A stretch of 14,605 bases of DNA from Bacillota bacterium (GTDB taxonomy: Bacteria; Bacillota; Sulfobacillia; RBS10-35; JAJYVN01). Under the pieces are notes generated by a model that saw nothing but the letters and a program-made list of their open reading frames with translations, was not told where the DNA came from and did no database searches. Below are positions 1-6,322 of the stretch, piece after piece. Both the position numbers and the translations under genes were made by a program. Each line of letters opens with the position of its first letter. The first letter of the stretch is position 1. The stretch is from NCBI GenBank assembly GCA_021827805.1, contig JAKAUG010000349.1, positions 1 to 14,605 on the forward strand, in the 5' to 3' direction.

Positions 1-381
1 CCAGGCCGGACCCTCTTCGCTGGGCACCGGTTCCACGTACACCGGTCGGATCGCACTCAACGTCGCCTGGACCACCGGGCTTGGTGGCGCGGTGCCGATA
101 CGCTCGGACCGGGCTCTACTCCCCGCGCCTGATGAACGCAGTGCGGGGAGATCCACGATCCCCTCCGCCGCCAAGCGCTCCAACAGCTCCCCACAGGCCT
201 CGACCTTCAGTTGGCCGTTCGGCGCCTTCCAGGGCAGATTCTCACACAGCGTCTCTGCCAACGCGGTCCGCGAAAGCGTCTTGAACCGCCGCACCGTCCA
301 TTGGATCAGTTCGATATCCTCGGCACGGAACTCCCGGCTGCCCACGACCCGGACTGGCTCGGTCTCCACAGGCTCCGACAT
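1..381 (-). CDS. DUF4338/DruA-like (transposase-related) protein, N-terminal part; C-terminus cut by window edge
   Basis: An open leftward frame runs from an ATG at 381 off the left edge (127 codons, no stop). The protein begins MSEPVETEPVRVVGSREF, and residues of about 20-80 carry the pattern LSRTALAETLCENLPW...PNGQLK...ACGELLERLAAEGIVDLP. That pattern (LCE..W..PNG..K..AC..LLE.L...GI..LP) recalls the N-terminal region of DUF4338 proteins, a family that includes DruA of the Druantia anti-phage system and many transposase-associated proteins. A GGGAGGT ribosome binding site lies 11 bases upstream (393-399), a little far. No DDE catalytic residues or inverted repeats can be seen because most of the protein lies outside the window. 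It is divergent from rpmH and sits where the dnaA side of the origin is expected. The family assignment rests on recalled motif similarity and is moderately sure; defence versus mobile-element role is undecided. Confidence 0.6.
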   Translation of the reverse strand, partial: MSEPVETEPVRVVGSREFRAEDIELIQWTVRRFKTLSRTALAETLCENLPWKAPNGQLKVEACGELLERLAAEGIVDLPALRSSGAGSRARSERIGTAPPSPVVQATLSAIRPVYVEPVPSEEGPAW

Positions 382-464
382 GGCCCACCGCCACCTCCCA
401 CCACGCTGCATCCTGACAGACGCTCCGCGGAACGTCCAGGCCCCTGTGCGATGAAAGTATCCTG

Positions 465-510
465 CCCGTCCCCGCCTTCGCCTCGCTCCCAAGCCCTCCC
501 TCGCTCATGC
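465..510 (-). repeat. dispersed repeat, copy B
   Basis: Read on the minus strand, this 46-base purine-rich stretch (starting GCATGAGCGAGGGAGGGCTT) aligns with 10280-10328 on the plus strand at about 39 identities in 49 columns. The first 24 bases differ at only two positions. It lies between the DUF4338-like gene and the rpmH promoter and points toward the DUF4338-like gene. Both copies are in non-coding sequence. Its nature is unknown: it could be a mobile-element end, a small RNA or leader element, or an interspersed repeat. Confidence 0.55.
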
Positions 511-537
511 GTCAGCGCTGCCACCGTGCTTCCTTTC

Positions 538-566
538 TTGACCCCGGGGATGGCCTCTGACATAAT
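538..566 (+). promoter_or_regulatory. sigma-A type promoter of the rpmH operon
   Basis: The -35 hexamer TTGACC (538-543) and the -10 hexamer CATAAT (561-566) are separated by exactly 17 bases. A TGA precedes the -10, giving an extended -10 (TGN). Each hexamer differs from consensus at one position. Transcription would start near 573, about 55 bases before the rpmH start. A strong promoter here fits the high expression expected of a ribosomal protein gene. Confidence 0.8.
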
Positions 567-576
567 CGGTGGGCCT

Positions 577-599
577 TTGCCGCTTCGGTGGAGCGGTAA
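577..599 (+). other. stem-loop in the rpmH 5' leader
   Basis: TTGCCGCT (577-584) can pair with AGCGGTAA (592-599), leaving a 7-base loop; one of the eight pairs is G-U. The stem would lie at the very start of the predicted rpmH transcript, before the GGAGG ribosome binding site at 615-619. It has no U tract, so it is not an intrinsic terminator. A role in mRNA stability or leader control is possible but unproven. Confidence 0.4.
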
Positions 600-626
600 C
601 CATACCATTTGTGCGGAGGAACGCCA

Positions 627-761
627 GTGCGTCAAACGTTTCAACCCAAGAGGCGCAAGGCCCAGCGCGTACACGGCTTCCGGGCGCGCATGCGCACCCG
701 TGGCGGGCGTCGCGTGCTCAAGGCCCGGAGGGCCAAGGGGCGGCACCGGATTTCGTACTGA
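627..761 (+). CDS. rpmH: 50S ribosomal protein L34
   Basis: This small gene encodes a 44-residue, very basic protein beginning (V)[20 protein letters not shown] and ending KGRHRISY. It has the full length and the signature of L34 (TFQPK.RK....HGFR.RM.T..GR.VL..RR.KGR). L34 is a component of the large ribosomal subunit. The start is GTG, seven bases after a GGAGG ribosome binding site (615-619). It is the first gene of the operon, directly under the promoter at 538-566. Its TGA stop overlaps the rnpA ATG by one base (TGATG), so translation of the two is probably coupled. Identification is essentially certain. Confidence 0.97.
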   Translation: MRQTFQPKRRKAQRVHGFRARMRTRGGRRVLKARRAKGRHRISY

Positions 762-1144
762 TGAGCGACGCAGCCGCGGGGTGCGAGGGCACCGGAATGT
801 CCTCTGGGTGGACGCGCCTGCGCAAGCGGGCGGATTTTCAGCGGGTCTTCCTGCGGGGTCGCTCGCTCGCCGGGCGACTGCTGGTCCTCCGCTGGGCGCC
901 GGGCTCGGACGGAACAGTCCGAATCGGCTTGGCGGCAGGGCGTCATCTTGGGGGGGCCGTGATCCGCAACCGGGTGCGCCGACGGTGGCGCGAGGTGATT
1001 CGACGAGGTCCCGGGCTGAGCGGGGCTTGGGATCTTGTCCTGGTGGCGCGCCAACCGTGCGTCGATGCCAGTTGGAGTGAGTTGGCGGGTGCATGGGCTG
1101 ATGCCGTGCGGCGGGCCGGTATCGGGGTCTTGCGCGAGGGGTGA
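761..1144 (+). CDS. rnpA: ribonuclease P protein component
   Basis: This is the 127-residue basic protein subunit of RNase P, which helps the catalytic RNA remove 5' leaders from pre-tRNAs. The conserved RNR region [16 protein letters not shown] is at residues 66-81. The N-terminal [17 protein letters not shown] block (residues 19-35) is also typical. The ATG at 761 overlaps the rpmH stop and lacks its own good ribosome binding site. A second ATG at 797 ([10 protein letters not shown]) follows a GAGGG and gives a length closer to the family norm, so the first 12 residues may not be translated. The 3' end overlaps yidD by four bases. Confidence 0.93.
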   Translation: MSDAAAGCEGTGMSSGWTRLRKRADFQRVFLRGRSLAGRLLVLRWAPGSDGTVRIGLAAGRHLGGAVIRNRVRRRWREVIRRGPGLSGAWDLVLVARQPCVDASWSELAGAWADAVRRAGIGVLREG

Positions 1145-1410
1145 GCGCTGTGGGCAGGGTCAAGCCGTGGACTCCCGGCGGCCTGGCGGCGCGAGCGGCC
1201 GTGATCGTGATCCAGGCCTATCGGATCGCGATCGCGCCACTGCTCGTCGGCAGTTGTCGGTTCACGCCCAGTTGCTCGCAGTATGCCGAGGAGGCCATCC
1301 GGCGGTTCGGGCTCTGGCGTGGCGGAGGGCTGGCGTTGGCGCGGCTTGCGCGCTGCCACCCGTTGTGTCCCGGCGGCCCAGACCCAGTCCCGGAGAGACT
1401 GCCGCGTTAG
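1141..1410 (+). CDS. yidD: YidD, membrane protein insertion efficiency factor
   Basis: This 89-residue protein matches the YidD/UPF0161 family, which assists YidC-dependent insertion of inner-membrane proteins. The signature block [20 protein letters not shown] lies at residues 28-47, and four cysteines (C39, C45, C72, C76) are visible. The C-terminal [13 protein letters not shown] matches the family ending. The GTG at 1141 overlaps the rnpA stop (GTGA). A GTG nine bases later is an alternative start. Its position between rnpA and yidC is the standard bacterial arrangement. Confidence 0.95.
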   Translation: MSAVGRVKPWTPGGLAARAAVIVIQAYRIAIAPLLVGSCRFTPSCSQYAEEAIRRFGLWRGGGLALARLARCHPLCPGGPDPVPERLPR

Positions 1411-1434
1411 CGGGCGGTCGGGGGAGGCTCGCTC

Positions 1435-2151
1435 TTGCTTCAGCTCTGGCACGGTCTGATCCAACTGCTGTCGGTAATCATGGTCTTCTACAGCAAGCTG
1501 ACGGGCAGCTACGGCCTGGGCATCATTCTGCTGACCGTCACGCTGCGGCTCCTGCTCTTTCCCCTCTACCGCGCGCAACTTCAGTCCATGAAGCGCATGC
1601 AGCAGATGCAGCCTGAACTCAAGCGGCTGCAAGACCGCTTCAAAGATGACAAGCAGCGCCTGGCGGAGGAGCAGCTTCGTCTGTACAAGGACGCCAAGGT
1701 CAATCCGCTGGCGAGCTGCTGGCCCATGCTCCTGCAGATGCCGCTGCTGTATGCGATGTACGGGCTTCTGGAGAAGTACTCGTTCGCGGCCATCCCCGGG
1801 GTGCAGGTCCATTTCCTGTGGCTGTCGAGCCTGAAGGCGAAGGACCCGTATCTCATCCTCCCCATCCTCGGTGGTCTCTCCACGTACTGGCAGACGCGCA
1901 TCAGCATGGCGCTGCAGCCGGGCAGCGGCCAGCAGCAGATGCAGATGATGAGCTACATGATGCCGCTCGTGATGTTCTTCGTCTTTCGCGGGCTGGCTGC
2001 GGGCCTTGCCCTGTATTGGGTCATCTCCAACATCTTTACCGTGGTGCAGCAGTACCTCACGGTCGGATCGCTGAATCCGCCGACGGCGGCAGCGGAGGGT
2101 TCGGCTCCGCAGGGGCCGCAGGGTGGTCCGAAGAATCCCGCCAAGAGGTAG
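1435..2151 (+). CDS. yidC: YidC/Oxa1 family membrane protein insertase
   Basis: YidC inserts and folds membrane proteins, alone or with SecYEG. The 238-residue length is that of the short Gram-positive form without the large periplasmic domain of proteobacteria. The first conserved membrane segment (about 25-45) carries the groove arginine R38 in LRLLLFPLY. Further hydrophobic segments lie near 97-112, 126-150 and 173-207, with a charged cytoplasmic coiled hairpin at 50-88. The start is TTG, seven bases after GGGGAGG (1421-1427). No lipoprotein signal or lipobox cysteine is present, unlike Bacillus SpoIIIJ. The C-terminal tail after 212 is Pro/Gly/Ala-rich and disordered-looking. It is followed by khpB, the usual partner. 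Confidence 0.95.
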   Translation: MLQLWHGLIQLLSVIMVFYSKLTGSYGLGIILLTVTLRLLLFPLYRAQLQSMKRMQQMQPELKRLQDRFKDDKQRLAEEQLRLYKDAKVNPLASCWPMLLQMPLLYAMYGLLEKYSFAAIPGVQVHFLWLSSLKAKDPYLILPILGGLSTYWQTRISMALQPGSGQQQMQMMSYMMPLVMFFVFRGLAAGLALYWVISNIFTVVQQYLTVGSLNPPTAAAEGSAPQGPQGGPKNPAKR

Positions 2152-2181
2152 GACGTTCGGGGGCTGGGTCCCCCCACGGGG

Positions 2182-2838
2182 GTGGATGGGGTGGCGGGCG
2201 CCGCACGCGATGTGGTGGCGACCGGACGGACGGTGGATGAGGCAGTCGCCTCGGGAGCCGGTCAGCTCGGGATCCGTCCTGAGGACGCGGACATCGAGGT
2301 CCTGGAGGAGGGCGCCAAGGGTTGGCTCGGCCTGGGCGCCCAGCGGGCCCGGGTCCGTGTCGCACGCCCTTCCAAAGGCTCCGCCGCAAGCCGCTTCATC
2401 CAACAGCTGGCGACGATCCTGGGCATGGAGGTGGACGTGGACGTCCAATCCCCGGAGTCCGAAGGGGAGCCGTGGCAGGTCGCCGTGGCCACCGAGGATG
2501 CCGGGCGCTGGATCGGCCACCGAGGGCAGACCCTGGAAGCCCTGCGGGTGCTCTGTGACGCCGCGGCCACTCGTTCGTCCGGCAGCAGGGACCGGTTGGT
2601 GCTCGATGTGGGCGGGTACAGGGAACGCCGGGAGCAGATGCTGCGGTCGATGGCCATCCTGGCGGCGCAGCGCGCGATACGCCTGGGCCGTGAGATCGTT
2701 CTTGAGCCGATGAGCCCCGCCGACCGTCGGGTCGTCCATCTGGCGGTGCAGGAGGTCGCGGGCGCAGAGAGCCAGAGCCGTGGTGAGGAGCCGGGTCGGC
2801 GCGTGGTGGTCCGACCGCTCCCGACGGCAGAGGTCTGA
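2182..2838 (+). CDS. khpB: KhpB (Jag, SpoIIIJ-associated) RNA-binding protein
   Basis: This 218-residue protein has the three-part KhpB/Jag layout: an N-terminal Jag_N domain (residues about 10-60, VVATGRTVDEAV...KGWLGLG), a type II KH domain with the GHRG loop at 112-115, and an R3H domain with R182-x3-H186 (DRRVVH). KhpB binds RNA, usually with KhpA, and in Gram-positives is linked to cell elongation and division. The GTG at 2182 has little ribosome binding site of its own; a GTG at 2191 follows GGGGGTGG and may be the real start. It is directly downstream of yidC, as in most Firmicutes. Confidence 0.94.
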   Translation: MDGVAGAARDVVATGRTVDEAVASGAGQLGIRPEDADIEVLEEGAKGWLGLGAQRARVRVARPSKGSAASRFIQQLATILGMEVDVDVQSPESEGEPWQVAVATEDAGRWIGHRGQTLEALRVLCDAAATRSSGSRDRLVLDVGGYRERREQMLRSMAILAAQRAIRLGREIVLEPMSPADRRVVHLAVQEVAGAESQSRGEEPGRRVVVRPLPTAEV

Positions 2839-2870
2839 CCTGAGCGGTCTGGGACGGCGGTGGGTCTAAC

Positions 2871-3587
2871 TTGCCTGGACTGGACGCGCGAGCCGAGTTG
2901 ATCCGCGACGCCGCCGCGGTCGGGGCGCTCCTTTCAGAGTCCCAGGCCGAGCGCATGCTGGTCCTGGTGGAACTCATCCTTCAGGCGCCGTTCAATCTGA
3001 CGGCGATTCGCGATCCGGCAGTGGCCAGGCAGAAGCACCTGGTGGATTCGTTGGGCTTGCTGCCCTGGATCGGGCCCGGCCCAGGAAGGCTGGCGGATCT
3101 GGGCAGCGGTGCCGGTCTGCCCGGCATACCACTGGGCGTCAGCCGGCCGGACCTCGATGTCTTTCTCGTGGAGTCGGTGCACAAAAAGGCGGCTTTTCTG
3201 GAGCGGGCGGTCGACGAACTCGGTCTGGGCAACGTGCGCGTGGTGACCGCGCGGGCGGAGGACCTGGGGCAGGATCCTGCGTGGCGCGAGTCCCTGGATT
3301 GGGTCGTCGCCAGGGCCGTGGCGCCCCTGCGCGTGCTGGTGGAGTACGCCCTGCCGCTCTGCCGGGTGGGGGGACGGTTGGTGGCGGCCAAGGGCCCTGG
3401 GGTCGGGGAGGAGGTTTCGGCCGCGGGCCGCGCGATCCAGCTGCTCGGCGGGCGATGGGGGCCGGTGACGGCGGTCCAGATACCTGGTCTTGGGGGGCAG
3501 AGAACGGTCGCCTGTGTGGACAAGGTGCGGCCCACCCCTGCGCGTTGGCCAAGACGAGCGGGAACGCCGGCGAGACGGCCGCTCTGA
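2871..3587 (+). CDS. rsmG: 16S rRNA (guanine527-N7)-methyltransferase RsmG
   Basis: RsmG (GidB) uses S-adenosylmethionine to methylate N7 of G527 in 16S rRNA. The 238-residue protein has the full family length. It shows FNLTAIRDP (41-49), QKHLVDS (54-60), the SAM-binding motif LADLGSGAGLPGIPL (74-88) and ESVHKKAAFLE (101-111). The C-terminus PTPARWPRRAGTPARRPL is the usual family ending. The start is TTG with a GGCGGTGGG purine stretch upstream. It follows khpB by 32 bases and precedes the noc remnant, as in Bacillus. Confidence 0.95.
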   Translation: MPGLDARAELIRDAAAVGALLSESQAERMLVLVELILQAPFNLTAIRDPAVARQKHLVDSLGLLPWIGPGPGRLADLGSGAGLPGIPLGVSRPDLDVFLVESVHKKAAFLERAVDELGLGNVRVVTARAEDLGQDPAWRESLDWVVARAVAPLRVLVEYALPLCRVGGRLVAAKGPGVGEEVSAAGRAIQLLGGRWGPVTAVQIPGLGGQRTVACVDKVRPTPARWPRRAGTPARRPL

Positions 3588-3730
3588 GCAGGCTGCGGGG
3601 GCTTGGTCCGCTGGCGCATCTCCGTGCCGGTCTGTCCGGCTGCTACCGTGTCGAACCGTAGAGGATCGCCTCGGATCACCACGAATGGCGGTTCGGGACA
3701 GCCAACCGCGACGACGGACGGTGAGTTGCG

Positions 3731-4544
3731 TTGCGCGACGCGGGTGTCGGGCCGGGGGCGTCGCTGGTGGCACGCCCGATCCCTGTGGATCAGGTGCGGG
3801 CCGGTGCGTACCAGGCGCGGCGCCAACTGGACGCGGAGAGTCTGGCGGCGTCCGAGCGGGAGCACAGGGTCTTGCGGCCGGTGCTCGTGCGGCCCGTCCC
3901 CGGCGGCTTTGAGTTGGTGGCTGGCGAACGTCGGTGGCGGGCGGCCCAGCCGGCACAGCCTGCCTGGCGTGGTGCGCGAGACGTCCGACCGCGAAGCGGC
4001 GATTGCCGGGCTGGTTGAACACCTGCAGCGCGGCGACCCCCCGTTCTTCGAGGAGGCCGAGGGCTACCGGCGGCTCCTGGAGGAGTTCCACCTCTCGCAC
4101 GAGGACGTGGCGGCCCATGTCGGTAAGTCCCGGCGGACGGTCGCCAACAAGCTCCGGCTGCTGCGGTTGGAACCGAGTGTGCGGGCGCAGGTGTCGCGTG
4201 TGCTGCTCAGTGAGCGTCACGCGAGAGCGCTTCTCTCCCTGGAGACCGAACAGGAGCGCCCGGCTGCCGTGGAGGTCTTCGGCCGCGAAGGTTTCAGCGT
4301 AGCTCAGGCAGAAGCCTGGCTCAGGCGCAAGGCGCGGAATGGAGGGGCCCCCTCTCGCAGGGCGCGTTCGCGGGGCGTGGTTCGCGACTCACGCATCTAC
4401 CTCAACGCCGTCGACGAAGTGGCCAAGCAGCTTCAGGCCGCGGGCTTCTCCGCCGAGGTCACTCGCGACGAGGATGAGTCCGGTTGGACCGTACATCTGC
4501 GCATCAAACGGCGCCGGTCCCGGCAGGACGGGAAGCGGAGGTGA
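3731..4544 (+). pseudogene. noc: noc, nucleoid occlusion protein (ParB family), frameshifted
   Basis: The N-terminal half (VARPIPVDQVRAG..., GERRWRAA) reads in the frame of 3731. From about 3960 the homology (LPGVVRETSDREAAIAGLVE) continues one frame over and ends at 4544. ParB proteins have about 10 residues between RAA and the VVRE-like motif (the intact parB here has 10); this gene has 22 bases, so about 8 bases appear lost between 3947 and 3968. The downstream half is Noc-like: FFEEAEGYRRLLEEF, helix-turn-helix GKSRRTVANKLRLLRL, SERHARALLSL and a C-terminal dimerisation-type region VVRDSRIYLNAVDEV. Position between rsmG and parA is that of Bacillus noc. CTP-binding motifs are altered (HG to HR, QP to RP, ENLQR to EHLQR), and no amphipathic N-terminal membrane helix is seen. 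A sequencing error is the main alternative to a real pseudogene. A GTG at 3969 could start a truncated product. Confidence 0.8.
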
Positions 4545-4551
4545 GCCTAGC

Positions 4552-5334
4552 GTGGTCCGGGTGGTCGCCGTGGCAAACCAGAAGGGCGGCGTCGGGAAGA
4601 CGACGACCGCCGTGAACGTGGCGGCCAGCCTGGCCCAGGGTGGCGAACGCGTGTTGCTCGTGGACATGGATCCTCAGGCCAACGCGAGCAGTGGACTGGG
4701 CATCGATCCCCGCCGGGTGGCGAGTGGAACCTACGAGGTGCTCCTCGAAGGCGTGCCCATCGCGCATGCCTTTCGGCGCACCGCTGTCCCCAATCTCACG
4801 GTGGTGCCGGCTGGCCCAGACCTGGCCGGAGCGGAGATTGAACTGGTGGGGCGCGAGGGGCGCGAAACGCTGCTGCGCCAGGCACTGGAGGCGGAGAAGG
4901 ACAGGTTTGGTCTGGTTCTGATCGACTGCCCCCCCTCACTGGGCCTTCTCACCGTGAACGCCCTGGTCGCCGCGGAGGGCGTGCTCATCCCCATCCAATG
5001 CGAGTACTACGCGCTGGAGGGCGTCAGCCAGCTCCTCAACGCCCTGCAGCGGGTCAAGCAGGGCCTCAATCCCGAGCTCATGGTCCTCGGCATCCTGCTC
5101 ACCATGTTCGATGGACGAACCAACCTGGCCTTGCAGGTGGCCGATCAGGTGAAGCGGGCATTTCGCGGCAGAGTCTTGCGGCATGCGGTTCCACGCAATG
5201 TGCGGCTCAGCGAGGCTCCAAGCCATGGACTGCCGATCGGGCTGTACGACGGCAGATCGCGCGGCGCGGAGATCTACGCTGAGGTCGCCAAGGAGGTGCT
5301 TGTCCGTGCCCGAGGCGCGACGCCGCTTGGGTAG
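4552..5334 (+). CDS. parA: ParA/Soj chromosome-partitioning ATPase
   Basis: This 260-residue protein is a complete ParA-family ATPase. The deviant Walker A motif KGGVGKTTT is at 11-19, Walker A' DMDPQ at 38-42, and the Walker B block LIDCPPSLG at 123-131. ParA works with ParB on parS sites to segregate origins and, in Firmicutes, modulates DnaA initiation. The start is fixed by a strong GGAGGTGA ribosome binding site (4537-4544) seven bases before the GTG. The ribosome binding site overlaps the noc stop. Longer upstream reading in this frame falls inside noc and is not part of the protein. The 3' end overlaps parB by 29 bases. Confidence 0.96.
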   Translation: MVRVVAVANQKGGVGKTTTAVNVAASLAQGGERVLLVDMDPQANASSGLGIDPRRVASGTYEVLLEGVPIAHAFRRTAVPNLTVVPAGPDLAGAEIELVGREGRETLLRQALEAEKDRFGLVLIDCPPSLGLLTVNALVAAEGVLIPIQCEYYALEGVSQLLNALQRVKQGLNPELMVLGILLTMFDGRTNLALQVADQVKRAFRGRVLRHAVPRNVRLSEAPSHGLPIGLYDGRSRGAEIYAEVAKEVLVRARGATPLG

Positions 5335-6163
5335 GGGCCTGGACGCCCTGCTGCCCTCTCTGGAGGAGAACCCGGGAGACCGCGTGGAGCTGATCCCGTG
5401 TGCCCACGTGGCCCCCAATCCGGAGCAGCCACGCAGGCAGTTCGAGCCTAAGGCGCTGGAGGAACTGGCGGCCTCCATCCGTGTGCATGGCGTACTGCAG
5501 CCCGTGATCGTCCGCCGTGTGGACAGCGAGCGCTATCAATTGGTGGCCGGGGAGCGGCGGTTGCGGGCGGCGGCGATGGCTGGGCTGGATGAGATCCCAG
5601 CGATAGTGCGCGAGTTCAGCGACGCTGAGCTCGCGGAGGTTGCCCTGGTCGAGAACCTGCAGCGCGAGGACCTGAACGCGATGGAGGAGGCGCAGGCCCT
5701 GCAGCGGCTGCTGTCCGAGTTTGGCCTCACGCAGGAGGAGCTCGCCCGGCGACTGGGCCGGAGCCGGCCCGCGGTGGCCAACAGCCTGCGGCTGCTGCAT
5801 GCGGCCCCTGGAGTTCGCGGCGCCGTTGCGGAGGGACAATTGAGCGCGGGGCATGCCCGCGCTCTGCTGGCCGTGGACGATGTGGGGGCGCAAGAGGCCC
5901 TTGCGGGGCAGGTAATCCGCTCGGGCCTGAGCGTACGCGAGACGGAGCGGATCGTGCAGAAGCACGCGCAGGCGGGGCGGGCGCGGCCGGAGACGGCGCC
6001 GCGCGCACGGACGCCGGAATGGCGAGACGCGGAGGAACGGCTGCGCAACGCTCTGGGCACACGGGTCCGGATCCAGGGAACCGCGAAGAAGGGGACCGTG
6101 GAGATCGACTTCTACGGTCTGGGGGATCTTGAGCGGCTGATCGAGTTGCTGGGTGGCGGCTAG
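5306..6163 (+). CDS. parB: ParB/Spo0J chromosome-partitioning protein, CTP-dependent DNA clamp
   Basis: ParB binds parS, loads SMC and forms a CTP-dependent sliding clamp around the origin. The 285-residue protein begins with RRRLGRGLDALLP, typical of chromosomal ParB. The CTP-binding motifs are intact: HGVLQPVIV (61-69), GERRLRAA (82-89) and ENLQR (116-120). The DNA-binding helix-turn-helix is at about 140-165 (LTQEELARRLGRSRPAVANS), and the C-terminal dimerisation region is about 238-285. The GTG at 5306 lies seven bases after AAGGAGGTG (5290-5298), inside the end of parA, so translation is coupled. A TTG two codons upstream is too close to the ribosome binding site. A parS site follows the stop codon. 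Confidence 0.96.
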   Translation: MPEARRRLGRGLDALLPSLEENPGDRVELIPCAHVAPNPEQPRRQFEPKALEELAASIRVHGVLQPVIVRRVDSERYQLVAGERRLRAAAMAGLDEIPAIVREFSDAELAEVALVENLQREDLNAMEEAQALQRLLSEFGLTQEELARRLGRSRPAVANSLRLLHAAPGVRGAVAEGQLSAGHARALLAVDDVGAQEALAGQVIRSGLSVRETERIVQKHAQAGRARPETAPRARTPEWRDAEERLRNALGTRVRIQGTAKKGTVEIDFYGLGDLERLIELLGGG

Positions 6164-6168
6164 GCCCA

Positions 6169-6184
6169 TGTTTCACGTGAAACA
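6169..6184. promoter_or_regulatory. parS centromere site
   Basis: TGTTTCACGTGAAACA is a perfect match to the 16-bp bacterial parS consensus and a perfect palindrome; the symmetry extends one base on each side (6168-6185). It begins five bases after the parB stop codon. It is the expected target of the ParB encoded immediately upstream and marks the origin region. No second site was found in the window. Confidence 0.97.
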
Positions 6185-6322
6185 TCCCAGAAGGGGCAGA
6201 CAGTGCTCGCCGTGCCACGCCTTTCGGTGGTGGATTGGAAGAGGGGGCGGGCTGCAGAGGAGACGCGTTCCGGCGTCCGGACCTAGGACTGGCGTGAGAT
6301 TGAGGCGCAAGGAGTGAGGGCC

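Noticed and set aside
242..508. Open frame of 88 codons on the minus strand beginning inside repeat copy B
   Set aside because: It overlaps the DUF4338-like gene in another frame, has no good ribosome binding site and no recognisable domain.
2170..2182. CCCC/GGGG hairpin before khpB as a terminator
   Set aside because: The stem is four pairs with a short loop and no U tract, within a co-directional operon.
943..2739. Very long open frame of 598 codons on the minus strand opposite rnpA-yidC-khpB
   Set aside because: It is antisense to five well recognised genes; high GC leaves few stops on the opposite strand, and its translation is Arg/His/Gln/Pro-rich without any recognisable domain.
3783..3791. 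TGTGGATCA, one mismatch from a DnaA box
   Set aside because: It is a single site inside the noc coding sequence with no neighbours; an origin needs a cluster.
3940..3970. Programmed ribosomal frameshift in noc
   Set aside because: There is no slippery heptamer, and the junction is about eight bases short relative to ParB homologues, which points to a deletion or error.
5405..5410. CACGTG, the core of parS, inside parB
   Set aside because: The flanking bases (CC and GC) do not match the GTTTC/GAAAC arms of parS.
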